Assembly: GCA_041395725.1 (NCBI GenBank)
Contig: JAWKZW010000001.1
Location: forward strand, 4,972,046-5,036,045
Length of the DNA stretch: 64,000 bases
Direction of reading: 5' to 3'
DNA from: Gammaproteobacteria bacterium
Lineage (GTDB): Bacteria > Pseudomonadota > Gammaproteobacteria > Pseudomonadales > Pseudohongiellaceae
Positions 51,192-60,964 of the stretch are shown in pieces. A program made the translations under genes and the position numbers. Under the pieces are notes generated by a model, which was given only the letters and a program-made list of their open reading frames with translations, searched no databases and was not told the origin of the DNA. Numbering within the stretch: position 1 is the first letter of the stretch; every line of letters starts with the position of its first letter.

Positions 51192-51362
51192 CGACAGGCC
51201 CCGCCCGGAGGGGCCTTCAGACAAGGACGGAGAAATTCATCCGGAGGCTGAAGCAATGACAGGCAGACGAACCATCTCTTTGCATCGAGGCAGACCTCCT
51301 GACTAGACTACTGTAATGTTGCTCTGCCTCCCTATATTCTTAAAACATCCGAGGAAGCCGAC

Positions 51363-53537
51363 ATGTCTGATGATAGAGTACTGATCCACGGCCTGCGGGT
51401 TGCGACAGAACTTGCCGACTTTATCAATCATGAGCTACTGCCCCGACTGGACAGAGATGAAGATGTGTTCTGGCGGGATTTCGCCAGGATCATAGCCGAC
51501 CTGTCTGCCCCTAATACCAAACTACTGGCGGTTCGTGACCGACTGCAGGCGGACATTGACAATTGGCATCGGCAGCGGCGCCAGCAGGCTCTGGACCCGG
51601 TGGAATATGAAAGCTTTCTGCGCGATATCGGTTACCTGCTGGAAGCCGGCGAAGATTTTCAGGTCACCACGGCACGGGTAGACACGGAAATAACCAGCCA
51701 GGCCGGTCCGCAACTGGTTGTCCCCATCAAGAATGCACGCTTTGCCCTGAATGCCGCCAATGCCCGCTGGGGCAGCCTCTATGACGCACTGTATGGCAGC
51801 GACGCAATACCTGAATCCGATGACGCGCAGGCTGGTAAAGGCTATAACCCGGTGCGGGGCCAACGGGTGATCGATTACGCACGCAACTTCCTCGACCAGG
51901 CGTGCCCCTTGAACCATGCCAGTTACGGGGATGCCACCGGGTTTGCGGTGGAGGCTGGCAGACTCACGGTCTCCCTCGACCAGGGTAACTGCGGCCTGGT
52001 GGATCCAACTCAGTTTCGCGGCTATCGGGGTGAGCCTGCCAATCCGACTGCCCTTCTCCTTTGTCACCATGGGCTGCATGTAGAAATCCAGCTGGACCGA
52101 AATTCTCTCATCGGCCGCCAGGACCGGGCCGGTATCAAGGACGTGGTGCTGGAAGCCGCGCTGACCACGATCCAGGATTGCGAGGACTCTGTCACTGCCG
52201 TGGACGCAGAGGACAAGGTGGAAGTTTATCGAAACTGGCTCGGCCTGATTTACGGCGACCTCACGGAAACCTTCGACAAGCAGGGTGAGTCTCAAACCAG
52301 AATCCTCAACCTGGACCGGGAGTATCTTTCTCCTGCCGGTGACAAACTGATGCTGCCGGGCCGCAGTCTGTTACTTATCCGCAACGTGGGACACCTGATG
52401 CGTAACAATGCGATTCTGGATGCTGCCGGCGAGCCGGTCTACGAAGGTATCATGGACGCCATGATCACCTGCTCCATTGCCAGCCTGGACGTGCTGGGCA
52501 AGACATTACTGAAGAACAGCCGCGCCGGCAGCATCTATGTAGTAAAACCGAAAATGCACGGCCCCGAGGAAGTCAGCTTTGCCTGCCTGCTCATGAGCCG
52601 GGTGGAGAAGGCGCTGGGCTTACCCACCAACACCATCAAACTCGGCATCATGGATGAAGAACGGCGCACCACGCTGAACCTCAAGGAATGTATTCGCCGC
52701 GCCAGTGAGCGGGTGATGTTTATCAATACCGGCTTCCTGGACCGCACCGGGGACGAAATTCACACCAGCATGGAAGCTGGCCCAATGATCCCCAAGGCGG
52801 CCATGAAAGACAGCGTCTGGATCAAGGCCTACGAAAATAACAATGTGGACGTGGGGCTGGCCTGCGGACTGCCGGGCCACGCCCAGATCGGGAAAGGTAT
52901 GTGGGCCATGCCGGACTTGATGGCACGTATGCTGGTGGAAAAAGTCGCCCACCCCCTGTCAGGGGCCAGTACCGCCTGGGTTCCTTCGCCTACGGCGGCA
53001 GTTCTGCATGCGCTGCATTATCACCAGGTTGACGTGCGCGCACGGCAGCGCGAACTGCAAAGCCGGGAGCCGGCTGAACTGGGTGACCTGCTGACCATTC
53101 CCCTGCTGACAGACCCTCACAGCCTGTCCGCGGCAGCCATACAACAGGAGCTGGATAATAACACCCAGGGCATTCTGGGCTACGTGGTACGTTGGATCGA
53201 CCAGGGAATCGGCTGCTCCAAGGTACCGGACATCGAGGATATCGGCCTGATGGAAGACCGTGCCACGCTGCGAATTTCCAGTCAACATATCGCCAACTGG
53301 ATACACCATGGTATCTGCCCGGAAGAGCAGGTTCGGGATACCCTGGAACGGATGGCAGTGGTAGTGGATCAGCAGAATAGCGGTGATCCGAACTACCATC
53401 CCATGGCCCCGGAACTGGACAGGTCGATCGCTTTCCAGACGGCCTGCGATCTGGTGTTCAAAGGGACACGGCAACCCAACGGCTACACCGAACCACTGCT
53501 GCATGCCAGGAGACTGGCATTCAAAAAGCAGTCCTGA
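51363..53537 (+). CDS. glcB: Malate synthase G
   Basis: 724 residues, the size of the monomeric G isoform (about 720-730, as opposed to about 530 for form A). It condenses glyoxylate and acetyl-CoA to malate in the glyoxylate cycle or glycolate use. Recognisable: LDQGNCGLVDPTQFRGYRGEP, ALTTIQDCEDSVTAVDAEDKVEVYRNWLGL, PKMHGPEEVSFAC, GIMDEERRTTLNLKECIRRASERVMFINTGFLDRTGDEIHT (catalytic and metal residues) and the C-terminal AHPLSGASTAWVPSPTAAVLHALHYHQVDV. A GAGGAA is 6 nt upstream. Monocistronic by appearance. Confidence 0.97.
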   Translation: MSDDRVLIHGLRVATELADFINHELLPRLDRDEDVFWRDFARIIADLSAPNTKLLAVRDRLQADIDNWHRQRRQQALDPVEYESFLRDIGYLLEAGEDFQVTTARVDTEITSQAGPQLVVPIKNARFALNAANARWGSLYDALYGSDAIPESDDAQAGKGYNPVRGQRVIDYARNFLDQACPLNHASYGDATGFAVEAGRLTVSLDQGNCGLVDPTQFRGYRGEPANPTALLLCHHGLHVEIQLDRNSLIGRQDRAGIKDVVLEAALTTIQDCEDSVTAVDAEDKVEVYRNWLGLIYGDLTETFDKQGESQTRILNLDREYLSPAGDKLMLPGRSLLLIRNVGHLMRNNAILDAAGEPVYEGIMDAMITCSIASLDVLGKTLLKNSRAGSIYVVKPKMHGPEEVSFACLLMSRVEKALGLPTNTIKLGIMDEERRTTLNLKECIRRASERVMFINTGFLDRTGDEIHTSMEAGPMIPKAAMKDSVWIKAYENNNVDVGLACGLPGHAQIGKGMWAMPDLMARMLVEKVAHPLSGASTAWVPSPTAAVLHALHYHQVDVRARQRELQSREPAELGDLLTIPLLTDPHSLSAAAIQQELDNNTQGILGYVVRWIDQGIGCSKVPDIEDIGLMEDRATLRISSQHIANWIHHGICPEEQVRDTLERMAVVVDQQNSGDPNYHPMAPELDRSIAFQTACDLVFKGTRQPNGYTEPLLHARRLAFKKQS

Positions 53538-53929
53538 CAGTGAAACTGTTGCCAATACCGGGTCAATTGGGCAATTCTTACTGACTGCAGAAACAAAGAC
53601 CGGAACAACAACCAGCAAAGAGCCCCCATTTCAAACAGGGTACAGACCTGCTGTCTTACAGCGCAGTTTTTCCTGAGCGCTCCTCACTGGGGCCACTATT
53701 TGTCAGTGTAAAGCGCCAAGTACCGGGTCCGGCTCCACACACCCTGGATTAACCCCGTGACCACGCGCTACTGTTGCCATCACGCTGCCAGGAGTTCCTT
53801 TGGCACACTTTATGCTGAAGGTTTTCCCGTATGTTTTTTTGAGCCTCTCGCTCAGCCAGATATCAATTCCCCACCAGGTCGTTTCTGCTACCATTTTATA
53901 CAAACACCTGCCTAAACAAGGAGCACGTT
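53538..53929. other. Intergenic region between glcB and sdaA
   Basis: 392 bp. Its middle holds a short remnant resembling a transposase (entry 53703-53903). Immediately before sdaA is TTTTATACAAAC and then AAGGAG before the GTG, which may be promoter and ribosome-binding site. Confidence 0.5.
53703..53903 (-). pseudogene. Possible remnant of a transposase HTH domain
   Basis: A 66-codon frame has KCAKGTPGSVMATVARGHGVNPGCVE, which follows the pattern of the helix-turn-helix of IS66 or IS3 orfA-type transposases (V/E-x-PGxSVxxVARxHGxN). It then hits a stop, and no other transposase part follows. The frame has no ribosome-binding site. I read it as an insertion-sequence scrap, but the match is short and by eye. 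Confidence 0.35.
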
Positions 53930-55330
53930 GTGGCCCTGAGCGTATTTGACCTGTTTAAAATAGGAATCGGCCCGTCATCATCTCATACAGTCGGGCCAAT
54001 GCGCGCTGCCTTGCTGTTTGCAACAGAACTGGACAATAGAAACGAACTGCCTGCCTGCGAGTCGCTGAAAATTGAACTGTATGGGTCTCTTGCCGCGACA
54101 GGAGCCGGGCACGGCTCCCCGAAGGCCATCCTCATGGGACTGGAGGGGGAAACGCCGGATGCCGTGGATGTTGACAGCATCGCCCACAGAGTCGCCGAGG
54201 CGCGTGAGAACAGTGTCCTGGATTTACTGGCACGGAAGCAGATCAGTTTCAATTTTCGTGATGATTTAGTCATGCACCGCCACGAATCCCTCCCGTTCCA
54301 CCCCAATGGCATGCGCTTCTCCGCCTTCGACAGAAACGGGTGTGAATTACTCAAAACTACTTATTTTTCCATCGGCGGAGGCTTTGTCATCAATGAAACC
54401 GCCAGCGGTGGCAATGTGCTTATTGAGAATGAGGATACCGTGCGTTATCCATTCAGCTCGGCCGCCGAGTTGTTGCAACGCTGCGATGAAACCGGCTTGT
54501 CCATCAGCGCGCTGATGCTGGAGAACGAAAAAACCTGGCATAGCGAGATTGAAATAAACGAACAGCTGGATGCTATCTGGCAGGCGATGCATGCCAGTAT
54601 CGAAAAGGGCTGTCACTCGGAAGGCATAATGCCCGGCGGGTTAAAAGTAAAGCGGCGAGCCGCCCACTTATATCGCAAACTATCCAGCCAGATCGGCAGT
54701 TCCAATTCTGACCCGCTGAACGTACTGGATTGGGTGACAGTTTTTGCGCTGGCTGTAAACGAGGAAAACGCCATGGGAGGGCGTATCGTGACCGCACCAA
54801 CAAATGGTGCCGCTGGAATCATTCCGGCCGTGTTGCGCTACTACCTGGATTTCTGTAACGGGGGCAACCGGGCGAGCGTCAGGCGGTTTCTGCTTGCTGC
54901 GGCAGCAATTGGCATTCTCTACAAACTCAATGCGTCGATCAGTGGTGCTGAAGTAGGGTGCCAGGGCGAGGTGGGGTCTGCCTGCTCCATGGCTGCCGGT
55001 GCCTTGACCGAGGTATTGGGAGGCACCCCCAGGCAAGTTGAAAATGCCGCTGAAATTGCCATGGAACACAATCTCGGACTGACCTGCGATCCGATCGGGG
55101 GATTGGTGCAGGTGCCCTGCATTGAGCGTAACGCCATGGCGGCCATCAAAGCGATCAGTGCGGCGAGAATGGCAATGCGAGGGGATGGTACGCACTTCGT
55201 GTCCCTGGATCAGGTCATCAAAACAATGCGTGATACCGGGAGGGACATGCAGGACAAATACAAGGAAACCGCCAGAGGCGGTTTGGCAATTAATGTGTTG
55301 GAAGTGCCTGTATCGATTGTCGATTGCTAG
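53930..55330 (+). CDS. sdaA: L-serine dehydratase, iron-sulfur dependent, single chain
   Basis: 466 residues. The GTG at 53930 has AAGGAG 6 nt upstream. It deaminates L-serine to pyruvate and ammonia using a [4Fe-4S] cluster. The N-terminal beta domain begins MALSVFDLFKIGIGPSSSHTVGPMRAA, and the alpha domain carries cluster Cys in GAEVGCQGEVGSACSMAAG and TCDPIGGLVQVPCIERNAM. NGAAGIIPAVLRYYL and the C-terminal KYKETARGGLAINV are typical. This is the one-polypeptide form as in E. coli SdaA/SdaB. Confidence 0.96.
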   Translation: MALSVFDLFKIGIGPSSSHTVGPMRAALLFATELDNRNELPACESLKIELYGSLAATGAGHGSPKAILMGLEGETPDAVDVDSIAHRVAEARENSVLDLLARKQISFNFRDDLVMHRHESLPFHPNGMRFSAFDRNGCELLKTTYFSIGGGFVINETASGGNVLIENEDTVRYPFSSAAELLQRCDETGLSISALMLENEKTWHSEIEINEQLDAIWQAMHASIEKGCHSEGIMPGGLKVKRRAAHLYRKLSSQIGSSNSDPLNVLDWVTVFALAVNEENAMGGRIVTAPTNGAAGIIPAVLRYYLDFCNGGNRASVRRFLLAAAAIGILYKLNASISGAEVGCQGEVGSACSMAAGALTEVLGGTPRQVENAAEIAMEHNLGLTCDPIGGLVQVPCIERNAMAAIKAISAARMAMRGDGTHFVSLDQVIKTMRDTGRDMQDKYKETARGGLAINVLEVPVSIVDC

Positions 55331-55394
55331 CCTATCGGGCTCCTGGGTCCGAGTTCTGACCGCGTCTCGATCGGCAACCTGCCAAGCCCTGCAA

Positions 55395-56729
55395 TCAAGG
55401 CTTGGCGAGGCTCCAGTAAATCCCGGCACCACCCGGCGCATTACCGACTTCTGCCAGCAGGCGGGTACGGGCCATGGATTCTGCATCGCCGTCGACATCG
55501 GCAATATCGTACAGGTTGTGTCCGCGAATCTGGCCTGGGCCTTGATCGTCGTTGTAGGTATACAGCGCGAAGCCTTTATAGGCCCATTGCCTGGTGCCGT
55601 CCTGGCGGGGCACCAGCTCCCAGAAACCGCCTGCCATGGCGTTCTCCGGGGCAATAAAGGGACGCCACGACGCCAGGCACTCGCCACTGGCGCAGGCATT
55701 GGCTCCCAGCCGCTTGCCCTTGTGGTAGGCGATTTCGAAACTGCCCCGTAAATTGCGACCTCCCCAATACTTCTCGAAGGCCGAGCCGAAATAGAGCGTT
55801 CTGCCCTGCAGGGTGAAAATATCACCGTAGCCTGGCAGTGACATGACCGCCACGCCATCGGGGCGATAATTTTCCTTCAGCAGAGCTAGTTGCAGTTGCG
55901 GGTGCGCATCACGGCCATGCACATCGCCTGGTAACAGATCACCGTCAAACCGGAACAAGGGCTTCCCCTGAAAAGCCCATTGCCGGGTTCCATCGACCCG
56001 GTCAATAACAGTGAAATCACCAAAGCCCCTTGCCAGCGCCGGCGCGGCAATTGGAGTCCAATGCTCGTAGCAGTTTTTGTCGGCACACGCGTCACCGCTA
56101 CTGCCGCTGTTAGTTTCAAAACTGTACAGCGAGTAACCTGCAAAATCCGTCAGCACTACCCCCTGACCAGAATCGACCAGCCTCAGATCGAATCCATCTG
56201 GAATCCTGGCGGTTCTGGAGGGCGTATAACGTGCGACCCGCCACCCTTCCGGAGGCATTGTGGCGCCCGCCCGGTTTTCCTGCAGAGGCTCCTCTCCGTT
56301 CTCACCCACTCCATACAGTGCAACGTTAAGCGCAATTTCGCCCGGTTCTTTCTCTTTGGACCAGACGTACAGAGGATGACCCTGATAGGCCCACTGCATT
56401 GAACCCTTACTGGGAACCAGCGACCAGTCGTCGAACGCCTTTGCTCCACCGGCACCTGACAGCGGCTCGAAATCGCCTGATGCCGCCCCCTCCCCGGTAA
56501 AATAAAAAAGCGTCCAGCCCTCAGCATCGCCCAACCGGGTCCAGAAATACGGGTCCGATGAGGATCCTCTTTCCTGGTGCACCTCAACCAGCATGATGCC
56601 CGCCGGTGTCGATGCAGGTATCGAGAAAGAAGCCGCGTCCACCGGCTGAGCAGCGGCGACCGATGGCAACAGAGCGGTCAGGCAGGCTGACAGAAGTGCC
56701 CCCTTGAGTATGCCTGGGCGCCTGCTCAT
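55395..56729 (-). CDS. Exported protein with repeated Lipoprotein_15-like domains
   Basis: 444 residues with a signal peptide (ending SVAAAQP). The mature protein repeats a ~90-residue unit in which a GR-x-LY or GHPLYVWSK-type strand is followed by an acid turn and a W-x-P/ F-x-P strand: GHPLYVWSKEKEPGEIALN, GKPLFRFDGDLLPGDVHG, GFALYTYNDDQGPGQIRG, with HWTPIAAP and SWRPFIAP between. This is the secreted repeat known as Lipoprotein_15 (COG4315), of unknown function. Here it lacks a lipobox Cys. It is the last gene of a four-gene operon and overlaps the DUF1552 gene by 4 bp. Confidence 0.85.
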   Translation of the reverse strand: MSRRPGILKGALLSACLTALLPSVAAAQPVDAASFSIPASTPAGIMLVEVHQERGSSSDPYFWTRLGDAEGWTLFYFTGEGAASGDFEPLSGAGGAKAFDDWSLVPSKGSMQWAYQGHPLYVWSKEKEPGEIALNVALYGVGENGEEPLQENRAGATMPPEGWRVARYTPSRTARIPDGFDLRLVDSGQGVVLTDFAGYSLYSFETNSGSSGDACADKNCYEHWTPIAAPALARGFGDFTVIDRVDGTRQWAFQGKPLFRFDGDLLPGDVHGRDAHPQLQLALLKENYRPDGVAVMSLPGYGDIFTLQGRTLYFGSAFEKYWGGRNLRGSFEIAYHKGKRLGANACASGECLASWRPFIAPENAMAGGFWELVPRQDGTRQWAYKGFALYTYNDDQGPGQIRGHNLYDIADVDGDAESMARTRLLAEVGNAPGGAGIYWSLAKP

Positions 56730-58069
56730 ACCAGGACCTCGCTGAAGGGCTGGGTCACTTCATTGGATTCTGTCCCCCAACGGTCACTGACTACACCAAA
56801 AGCCTTCTGCACGGTAAAGCCGACCCGCGTGGCGGCGTCGCCTTCAGCCGCTACGTGAATACCAGTCTTCAGGCGTCCGCCGGCGCTGCCTGCCGTGAAA
56901 ACCGGCATTTTCTTCATCGAATGCAATCTTGCCTCGCCGTGATCGGTAAAGGCATGAATCACGGTGCGATCGAGCAGCGTCCCCTCGCCTTCCTGGATTG
57001 CGTCCATGGCCTGCACCAGGTCCACAAAAAATCCCATGCACTGTTCAGCCAGCGCCTTAACCTTTGGCTGATAACCCAGATCAGCGTTAATCGGCTCTTC
57101 ATGGGTCAAGGCATGGTAGGCGCTGGGCTCCCCCGGCAGCCGAAGCGTCGAAAAGGCATTCCCCAGAGTGACATGAAAAATTCGCGTCTGACCACAGGCC
57201 AGAGCGTGCGCCAGCAGCTGCGCGAATTGTCGATGCGTGTTCTGTACCTGGGAGACCAGGGTGCCTATTTCCTCAGACTCCAGGGACGGAATCGAACAGG
57301 CGGGTAAAGGTGCCGGCCGGTCAAGTTCGAAGGCCAGTTTCTGCTCTACATCCCGGAGTGAGGTGAAATATTCATCGAGTCTGGAACGGTCGGTGGCCGA
57401 AACGGACTGCATGAGTTGCTTCCGTTGTTCAGTAACAGCGGAGAGCACACTGTGTCGCACCATGACTTCGGGGTCAGGCGTAAACTCCGCCTGGTTTGGA
57501 TCCTGAAATCCTTCCCCGTAGATGCGCCTGTAAAGCTCCAGCGGTGAAATCTGGCAGGGAGTCTTGCCGTTACTGCCTCGGGCTGTCCAGCCCGAGCTGG
57601 CATTGCCATCGCAGGCGACTTCCAGGGAACGGAAACGCACCTTGGAACCAAACTGCCTGTCGATAATCGAATCGAAGCTCTCGTCGTATTCGGCGGCACT
57701 CCTGGTCACGATTCCGGTCATCTGCCCCTGCGCCCCGGACATATGGTTCTGATTCACCTTACCGTCGAGAAAAACCTGCAGCCCGCTATAGATATTCAGC
57801 TTGTCTCTGATGGGGCTCAGAACAGCGATGTGTTCCGGTAGTGTGTAATCAGGGCCGGTTGTCTCCGGCACCCACAGATCAGGTGTCAGGCCCAACCCCC
57901 AGAACCAGCTGCCGAAACAGGGCGGCAATCCCGTGCCGTCGGCAGCAAAAGCAGTCCCACTCTCATTGAGGAAGCTTTCGAGAACCGGTAGGCCGACCAC
58001 CACAGCAGAGCCTTGAATTGCACCCTTCAGCAGTGAGCGACGATTGAATTTTCGGTGTCTGTTTATCAT
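56726..58069 (-). CDS. Tat-exported DUF1552 protein
   Basis: 447 residues from the ATG at 58069, which overlaps the DUF1592 gene's stop as ATGA. The N-terminus has a twin-arginine signal (FNRRSLLKGAIQGSAVVVGLPVL). The body is the DUF1552 domain, with FGSWFWGLGLTPDLWVPETTG, SGLQVFLDGKVNQNHMSGAQGQMTG and a C-terminal TFHAFTDHGEARLHS-like segment. The Tat signal implies a folded protein with a cofactor. DUF1552 and DUF1588/1592 genes are paired in Planctomycetes, Myxococcota and some Gammaproteobacteria; their function is not known. Confidence 0.92.
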   Translation of the reverse strand: MINRHRKFNRRSLLKGAIQGSAVVVGLPVLESFLNESGTAFAADGTGLPPCFGSWFWGLGLTPDLWVPETTGPDYTLPEHIAVLSPIRDKLNIYSGLQVFLDGKVNQNHMSGAQGQMTGIVTRSAAEYDESFDSIIDRQFGSKVRFRSLEVACDGNASSGWTARGSNGKTPCQISPLELYRRIYGEGFQDPNQAEFTPDPEVMVRHSVLSAVTEQRKQLMQSVSATDRSRLDEYFTSLRDVEQKLAFELDRPAPLPACSIPSLESEEIGTLVSQVQNTHRQFAQLLAHALACGQTRIFHVTLGNAFSTLRLPGEPSAYHALTHEEPINADLGYQPKVKALAEQCMGFFVDLVQAMDAIQEGEGTLLDRTVIHAFTDHGEARLHSMKKMPVFTAGSAGGRLKTGIHVAAEGDAATRVGFTVQKAFGVVSDRWGTESNEVTQPFSEVLV

Positions 58070-59736
58070 AGGTCTTCCACCATCTCTGTGTCTGGAACAG
58101 TGTAGAAATCCGGGTTCCGGGAAATGCGGTTCATCAACTCGCGCCAGCGCACGCCTTCGTTTCTCAGTTGCGCATGAGTTGTGTTGAGCCATTGCAATTC
58201 GGCACGGTTCGGTTCCCTCGCCGTGCCATAGCTGTAGGCCCTGTGCACCAGGCACGAGGTCAGGGTCGGATCATCCTTCAGCAGCGCGGCAAGCTCCCTC
58301 ACATCGTCGTACTCCTGCCCGGCCCACTCTCCGCTGGTATCTATCAATGCGCCGTTTTCAGTGGTGCGGAATACCCCTGACGCATCGAAGACTTCAAGCG
58401 CCAGGCCTATCGGGTCCATCAACGTATGACAACCTGCGCAGGTGGGATTGTTGCGATGCTCCGTCAAGCGGTCGCGTACGGTCCTGAAATTGGGGTTGTC
58501 GGTATCACGCACCAGGCTGAAATCAACATCCGGTGGCGGAGGCGGAATGGTCTGGCACAGTAAATGTTCGCGCACCGCTTTGCCGCGCAGTGTCGGGGAG
58601 GAAGCACCGGGATGAGAGAACAGCGACAGGAAAGTCGCCTGACCCAGCAGCCCTACCCGAATATGATCCGCCGGAAATTCATAGGGGACCCAGGGCACTC
58701 TGCCACCCAGTTCCTGCCTGATCGGTATCGGCACCCCGTACAGCGCCGCAAGAGACGGCGTCAGAAAGGTCTGCCGGGTGTCGATCAAATCCCGGTAGTC
58801 GGCTTCTTTATTGAGCAGGTGGTCGGCGATGGTTCGCAGGGTCTGCTCGCGCGCTTCGTCTTCAACATTCTTGATAAATTTCGGGTACAGACTGGTATCG
58901 ATATCCAGCGTGTCGAAACGATCGAATGCCAGCATATCGGCAAAGAATGCACGCAGGCCCTCTTCGATTCTCGGCGAGGCCATCATCCGTTCAACCTGTC
59001 GGTCGAGGCCGTCGTCAAACATCAACTCCCCATTTCTGGCCGATTCGAGCAGGGCAGGATTAGGCGTGGTGTTCCAAAGGAAAAAACTCAACCGCGATGC
59101 CCGGGACCAGGCATCGAGTCGCCGGGTCCCCGGCGCTTCCGGGTTGGGTATGCTGCGCTCTATGCGGAACAGGAAGTCCGGCGATACCATCATGCCGACC
59201 AGTGCGGCCTGCAGGCCAGTGTAGAAATCACCCAGTGATGCCGTTGCCGATCGAGCCATCCCGGCATACACACCGACCTCATCATCGGCCAGCGGCCGAC
59301 GGAACAGATGCAGGCCAACACTGCTGATAAACTGTTCAGCGCAAGCGTCATCTGCGGTAGTTTCATTCTGCGGGGCGCAGGGAATTAAGGTGTTACGCCG
59401 GCGCGGACTCAGAACCTGGCGCGCTATGTCCAGAGCCAGTATTTCGTAGGTCTCTACTTCAGCCGCGCTCAGAGTTAATTTTCTGCCACCCACGGACATG
59501 AGCCCGGCCTCCCGGACCCCTGTACTGGCTGCATTGCCGCGCACCTGAACTGTTTCGCCAAAGATATCCTGTATGGCATTGCGGTACTGGTCGGGGGTCA
59601 GCCGCACAAAGGTGATCTGTTCGTCGTTGACAGTATTCTCAGCAGCCCGCAGGACACCCGACACCAGGCACACTAACATTGCCGCAAACAAAGCACGCCC
59701 AATGGAATTATTTATACTGCTGATTCTTTTATCCAT
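58066..59736 (-). CDS. DUF1592-family exported cytochrome-like protein
   Basis: 556 residues from the ATG at 59736. A signal or anchor peptide is near the start (RALFAAMLVCLVSGVLRA). Domains in order: DUF1587/1595-type helical repeats (FVRLTPDQYRNAIQDIFGE; ...SSVGLHLFRRPLADDEV), DUF1592 (SPDFLFRIERS...AWSRASRLSFFLWNTTP), DUF1588 with the haem-type CAGCHTLMDPIGLALEVFD, and DUF1585 at the end. The single CxxCH is probably a covalent haem site. It is the second gene of the operon. Confidence 0.92.
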   Translation of the reverse strand: MDKRISSINNSIGRALFAAMLVCLVSGVLRAAENTVNDEQITFVRLTPDQYRNAIQDIFGETVQVRGNAASTGVREAGLMSVGGRKLTLSAAEVETYEILALDIARQVLSPRRRNTLIPCAPQNETTADDACAEQFISSVGLHLFRRPLADDEVGVYAGMARSATASLGDFYTGLQAALVGMMVSPDFLFRIERSIPNPEAPGTRRLDAWSRASRLSFFLWNTTPNPALLESARNGELMFDDGLDRQVERMMASPRIEEGLRAFFADMLAFDRFDTLDIDTSLYPKFIKNVEDEAREQTLRTIADHLLNKEADYRDLIDTRQTFLTPSLAALYGVPIPIRQELGGRVPWVPYEFPADHIRVGLLGQATFLSLFSHPGASSPTLRGKAVREHLLCQTIPPPPPDVDFSLVRDTDNPNFRTVRDRLTEHRNNPTCAGCHTLMDPIGLALEVFDASGVFRTTENGALIDTSGEWAGQEYDDVRELAALLKDDPTLTSCLVHRAYSYGTAREPNRAELQWLNTTHAQLRNEGVRWRELMNRISRNPDFYTVPDTEMVEDL

Positions 59737-59743
59737 GTGTCCC

Positions 59744-60964
59744 CTACTGCGCTTGTTTTTCAGTGGAATACTGGCTGACCGCAGGGCCGCTGAATTTTGG
59801 CCCAGGCCCCACAGAATCGGCCAGCATGGCACCCTGACCATCGACGTGAAACGCTGGCACCGCTTCAATAAAGTAGGCCGCGGAGATCGCGGTATTTTCA
59901 CCGGTCACCGGGTCCGGCACGGCATCGGAGTATCTTTTCAAATCGTAAAATATCCCGATCAGGTCAATCATCCCGTCAGTCTCTCCACGCACTGAAAGGT
60001 AATGGTAATAATCACGCCAGGGCTGGTAGCCGCCAATGTGGCCCTCCATGCTGCCGTCCTCTTTCAATTCGAACCGAAGTCTGGCGCCAGTCAATTGGAG
60101 GTGGGGATAAAACTGAGACTCGCCCTGCATATAGAACTCCCCGGGCTCGATCGTCAGCACGCGGTCTTTTATAGAACCCTTGAATTCATTGTGTGACCGG
60201 GGATTGGGGTCCACCGCAAAACTGGCCCCGGACATAATGCTGCCATAAGCGTCCCGCAAGGGAATATTCAGGGCGCGATCAAACGTTACCGTCACGTCTC
60301 CGTCCTGACTCAGATCCGCACCGGAAATCGAGATCAGCCAGGCGGGCATGGCATCGACCGCCGTGTCCCAGGCAATAGTTTCGTTATAGGGGTTTACCGG
60401 CTTGTTGACGTGGTAGCCGTCCCAACAGCCCAGCACCCGCCACATCTGATTGTCGATGCCCAACTCGCCGGTATCGGGGTGCTCCCAGGAATCCGGACCT
60501 GCCTTACCGTCCAGATTCAGGCCATAGGCATACCGACCCTGAGCGTTCCGGGCATTGGGGTCCGGCAGGGCACCGGGCGAATTTGCGGGGCTGAAATCCA
60601 GCCCATTCCAGCTCTGAATACCCCCCCGTGCTGCTCCACCACCTAAGGTAAAGGCGGTACCCACCAGCCTGCCTTCATCGTCGATGCCGTCATTGTTGAG
60701 TATTCGAATGGCCTCGTCTTCGTCATAGCCATCAGCCATCACCCGTCTTATCAGCACATCGGGCCGCGAGCCATTGGTCCCGTCCGGACAGGTCTGTTCA
60801 TCCACGTAGGTTGCGGTATGGACCATGGAAATCACATAGCCTCGAGTCTCCAGCGCGGCTGCTGCCAGAAGCGAGGTGGAGAACGTGAGCGTTGCTAAAC
60901 AGGACAGCGTGAAAGCGACCGGGACGTGATACCTGGTCGATGGTCGGGGATGTTGACGGGCCAT
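59744..60964 (-). CDS. Exported protein of unknown family heading the DUF1592/DUF1552 operon
   Basis: 406 residues from the ATG at 60964, with AGAAGG 9 nt upstream; an ATG at 60970 is the alternative. A signal peptide ends near SLLAAAA. The mature protein has no recognised domain. It has several Trp-rich and acidic segments (YVDEQTCPDGTNGSRPDVLIRR, DGKAGPDSWEHPDTGELGIDNQMWRVLGCWDGYHV, WRDYYHYLSVRG) and two Cys that may pair. It ends 7 bp before the DUF1592 start, so the four genes are clearly co-transcribed. Confidence 0.8.
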   Translation of the reverse strand: MARQHPRPSTRYHVPVAFTLSCLATLTFSTSLLAAAALETRGYVISMVHTATYVDEQTCPDGTNGSRPDVLIRRVMADGYDEDEAIRILNNDGIDDEGRLVGTAFTLGGGAARGGIQSWNGLDFSPANSPGALPDPNARNAQGRYAYGLNLDGKAGPDSWEHPDTGELGIDNQMWRVLGCWDGYHVNKPVNPYNETIAWDTAVDAMPAWLISISGADLSQDGDVTVTFDRALNIPLRDAYGSIMSGASFAVDPNPRSHNEFKGSIKDRVLTIEPGEFYMQGESQFYPHLQLTGARLRFELKEDGSMEGHIGGYQPWRDYYHYLSVRGETDGMIDLIGIFYDLKRYSDAVPDPVTGENTAISAAYFIEAVPAFHVDGQGAMLADSVGPGPKFSGPAVSQYSTEKQAQ

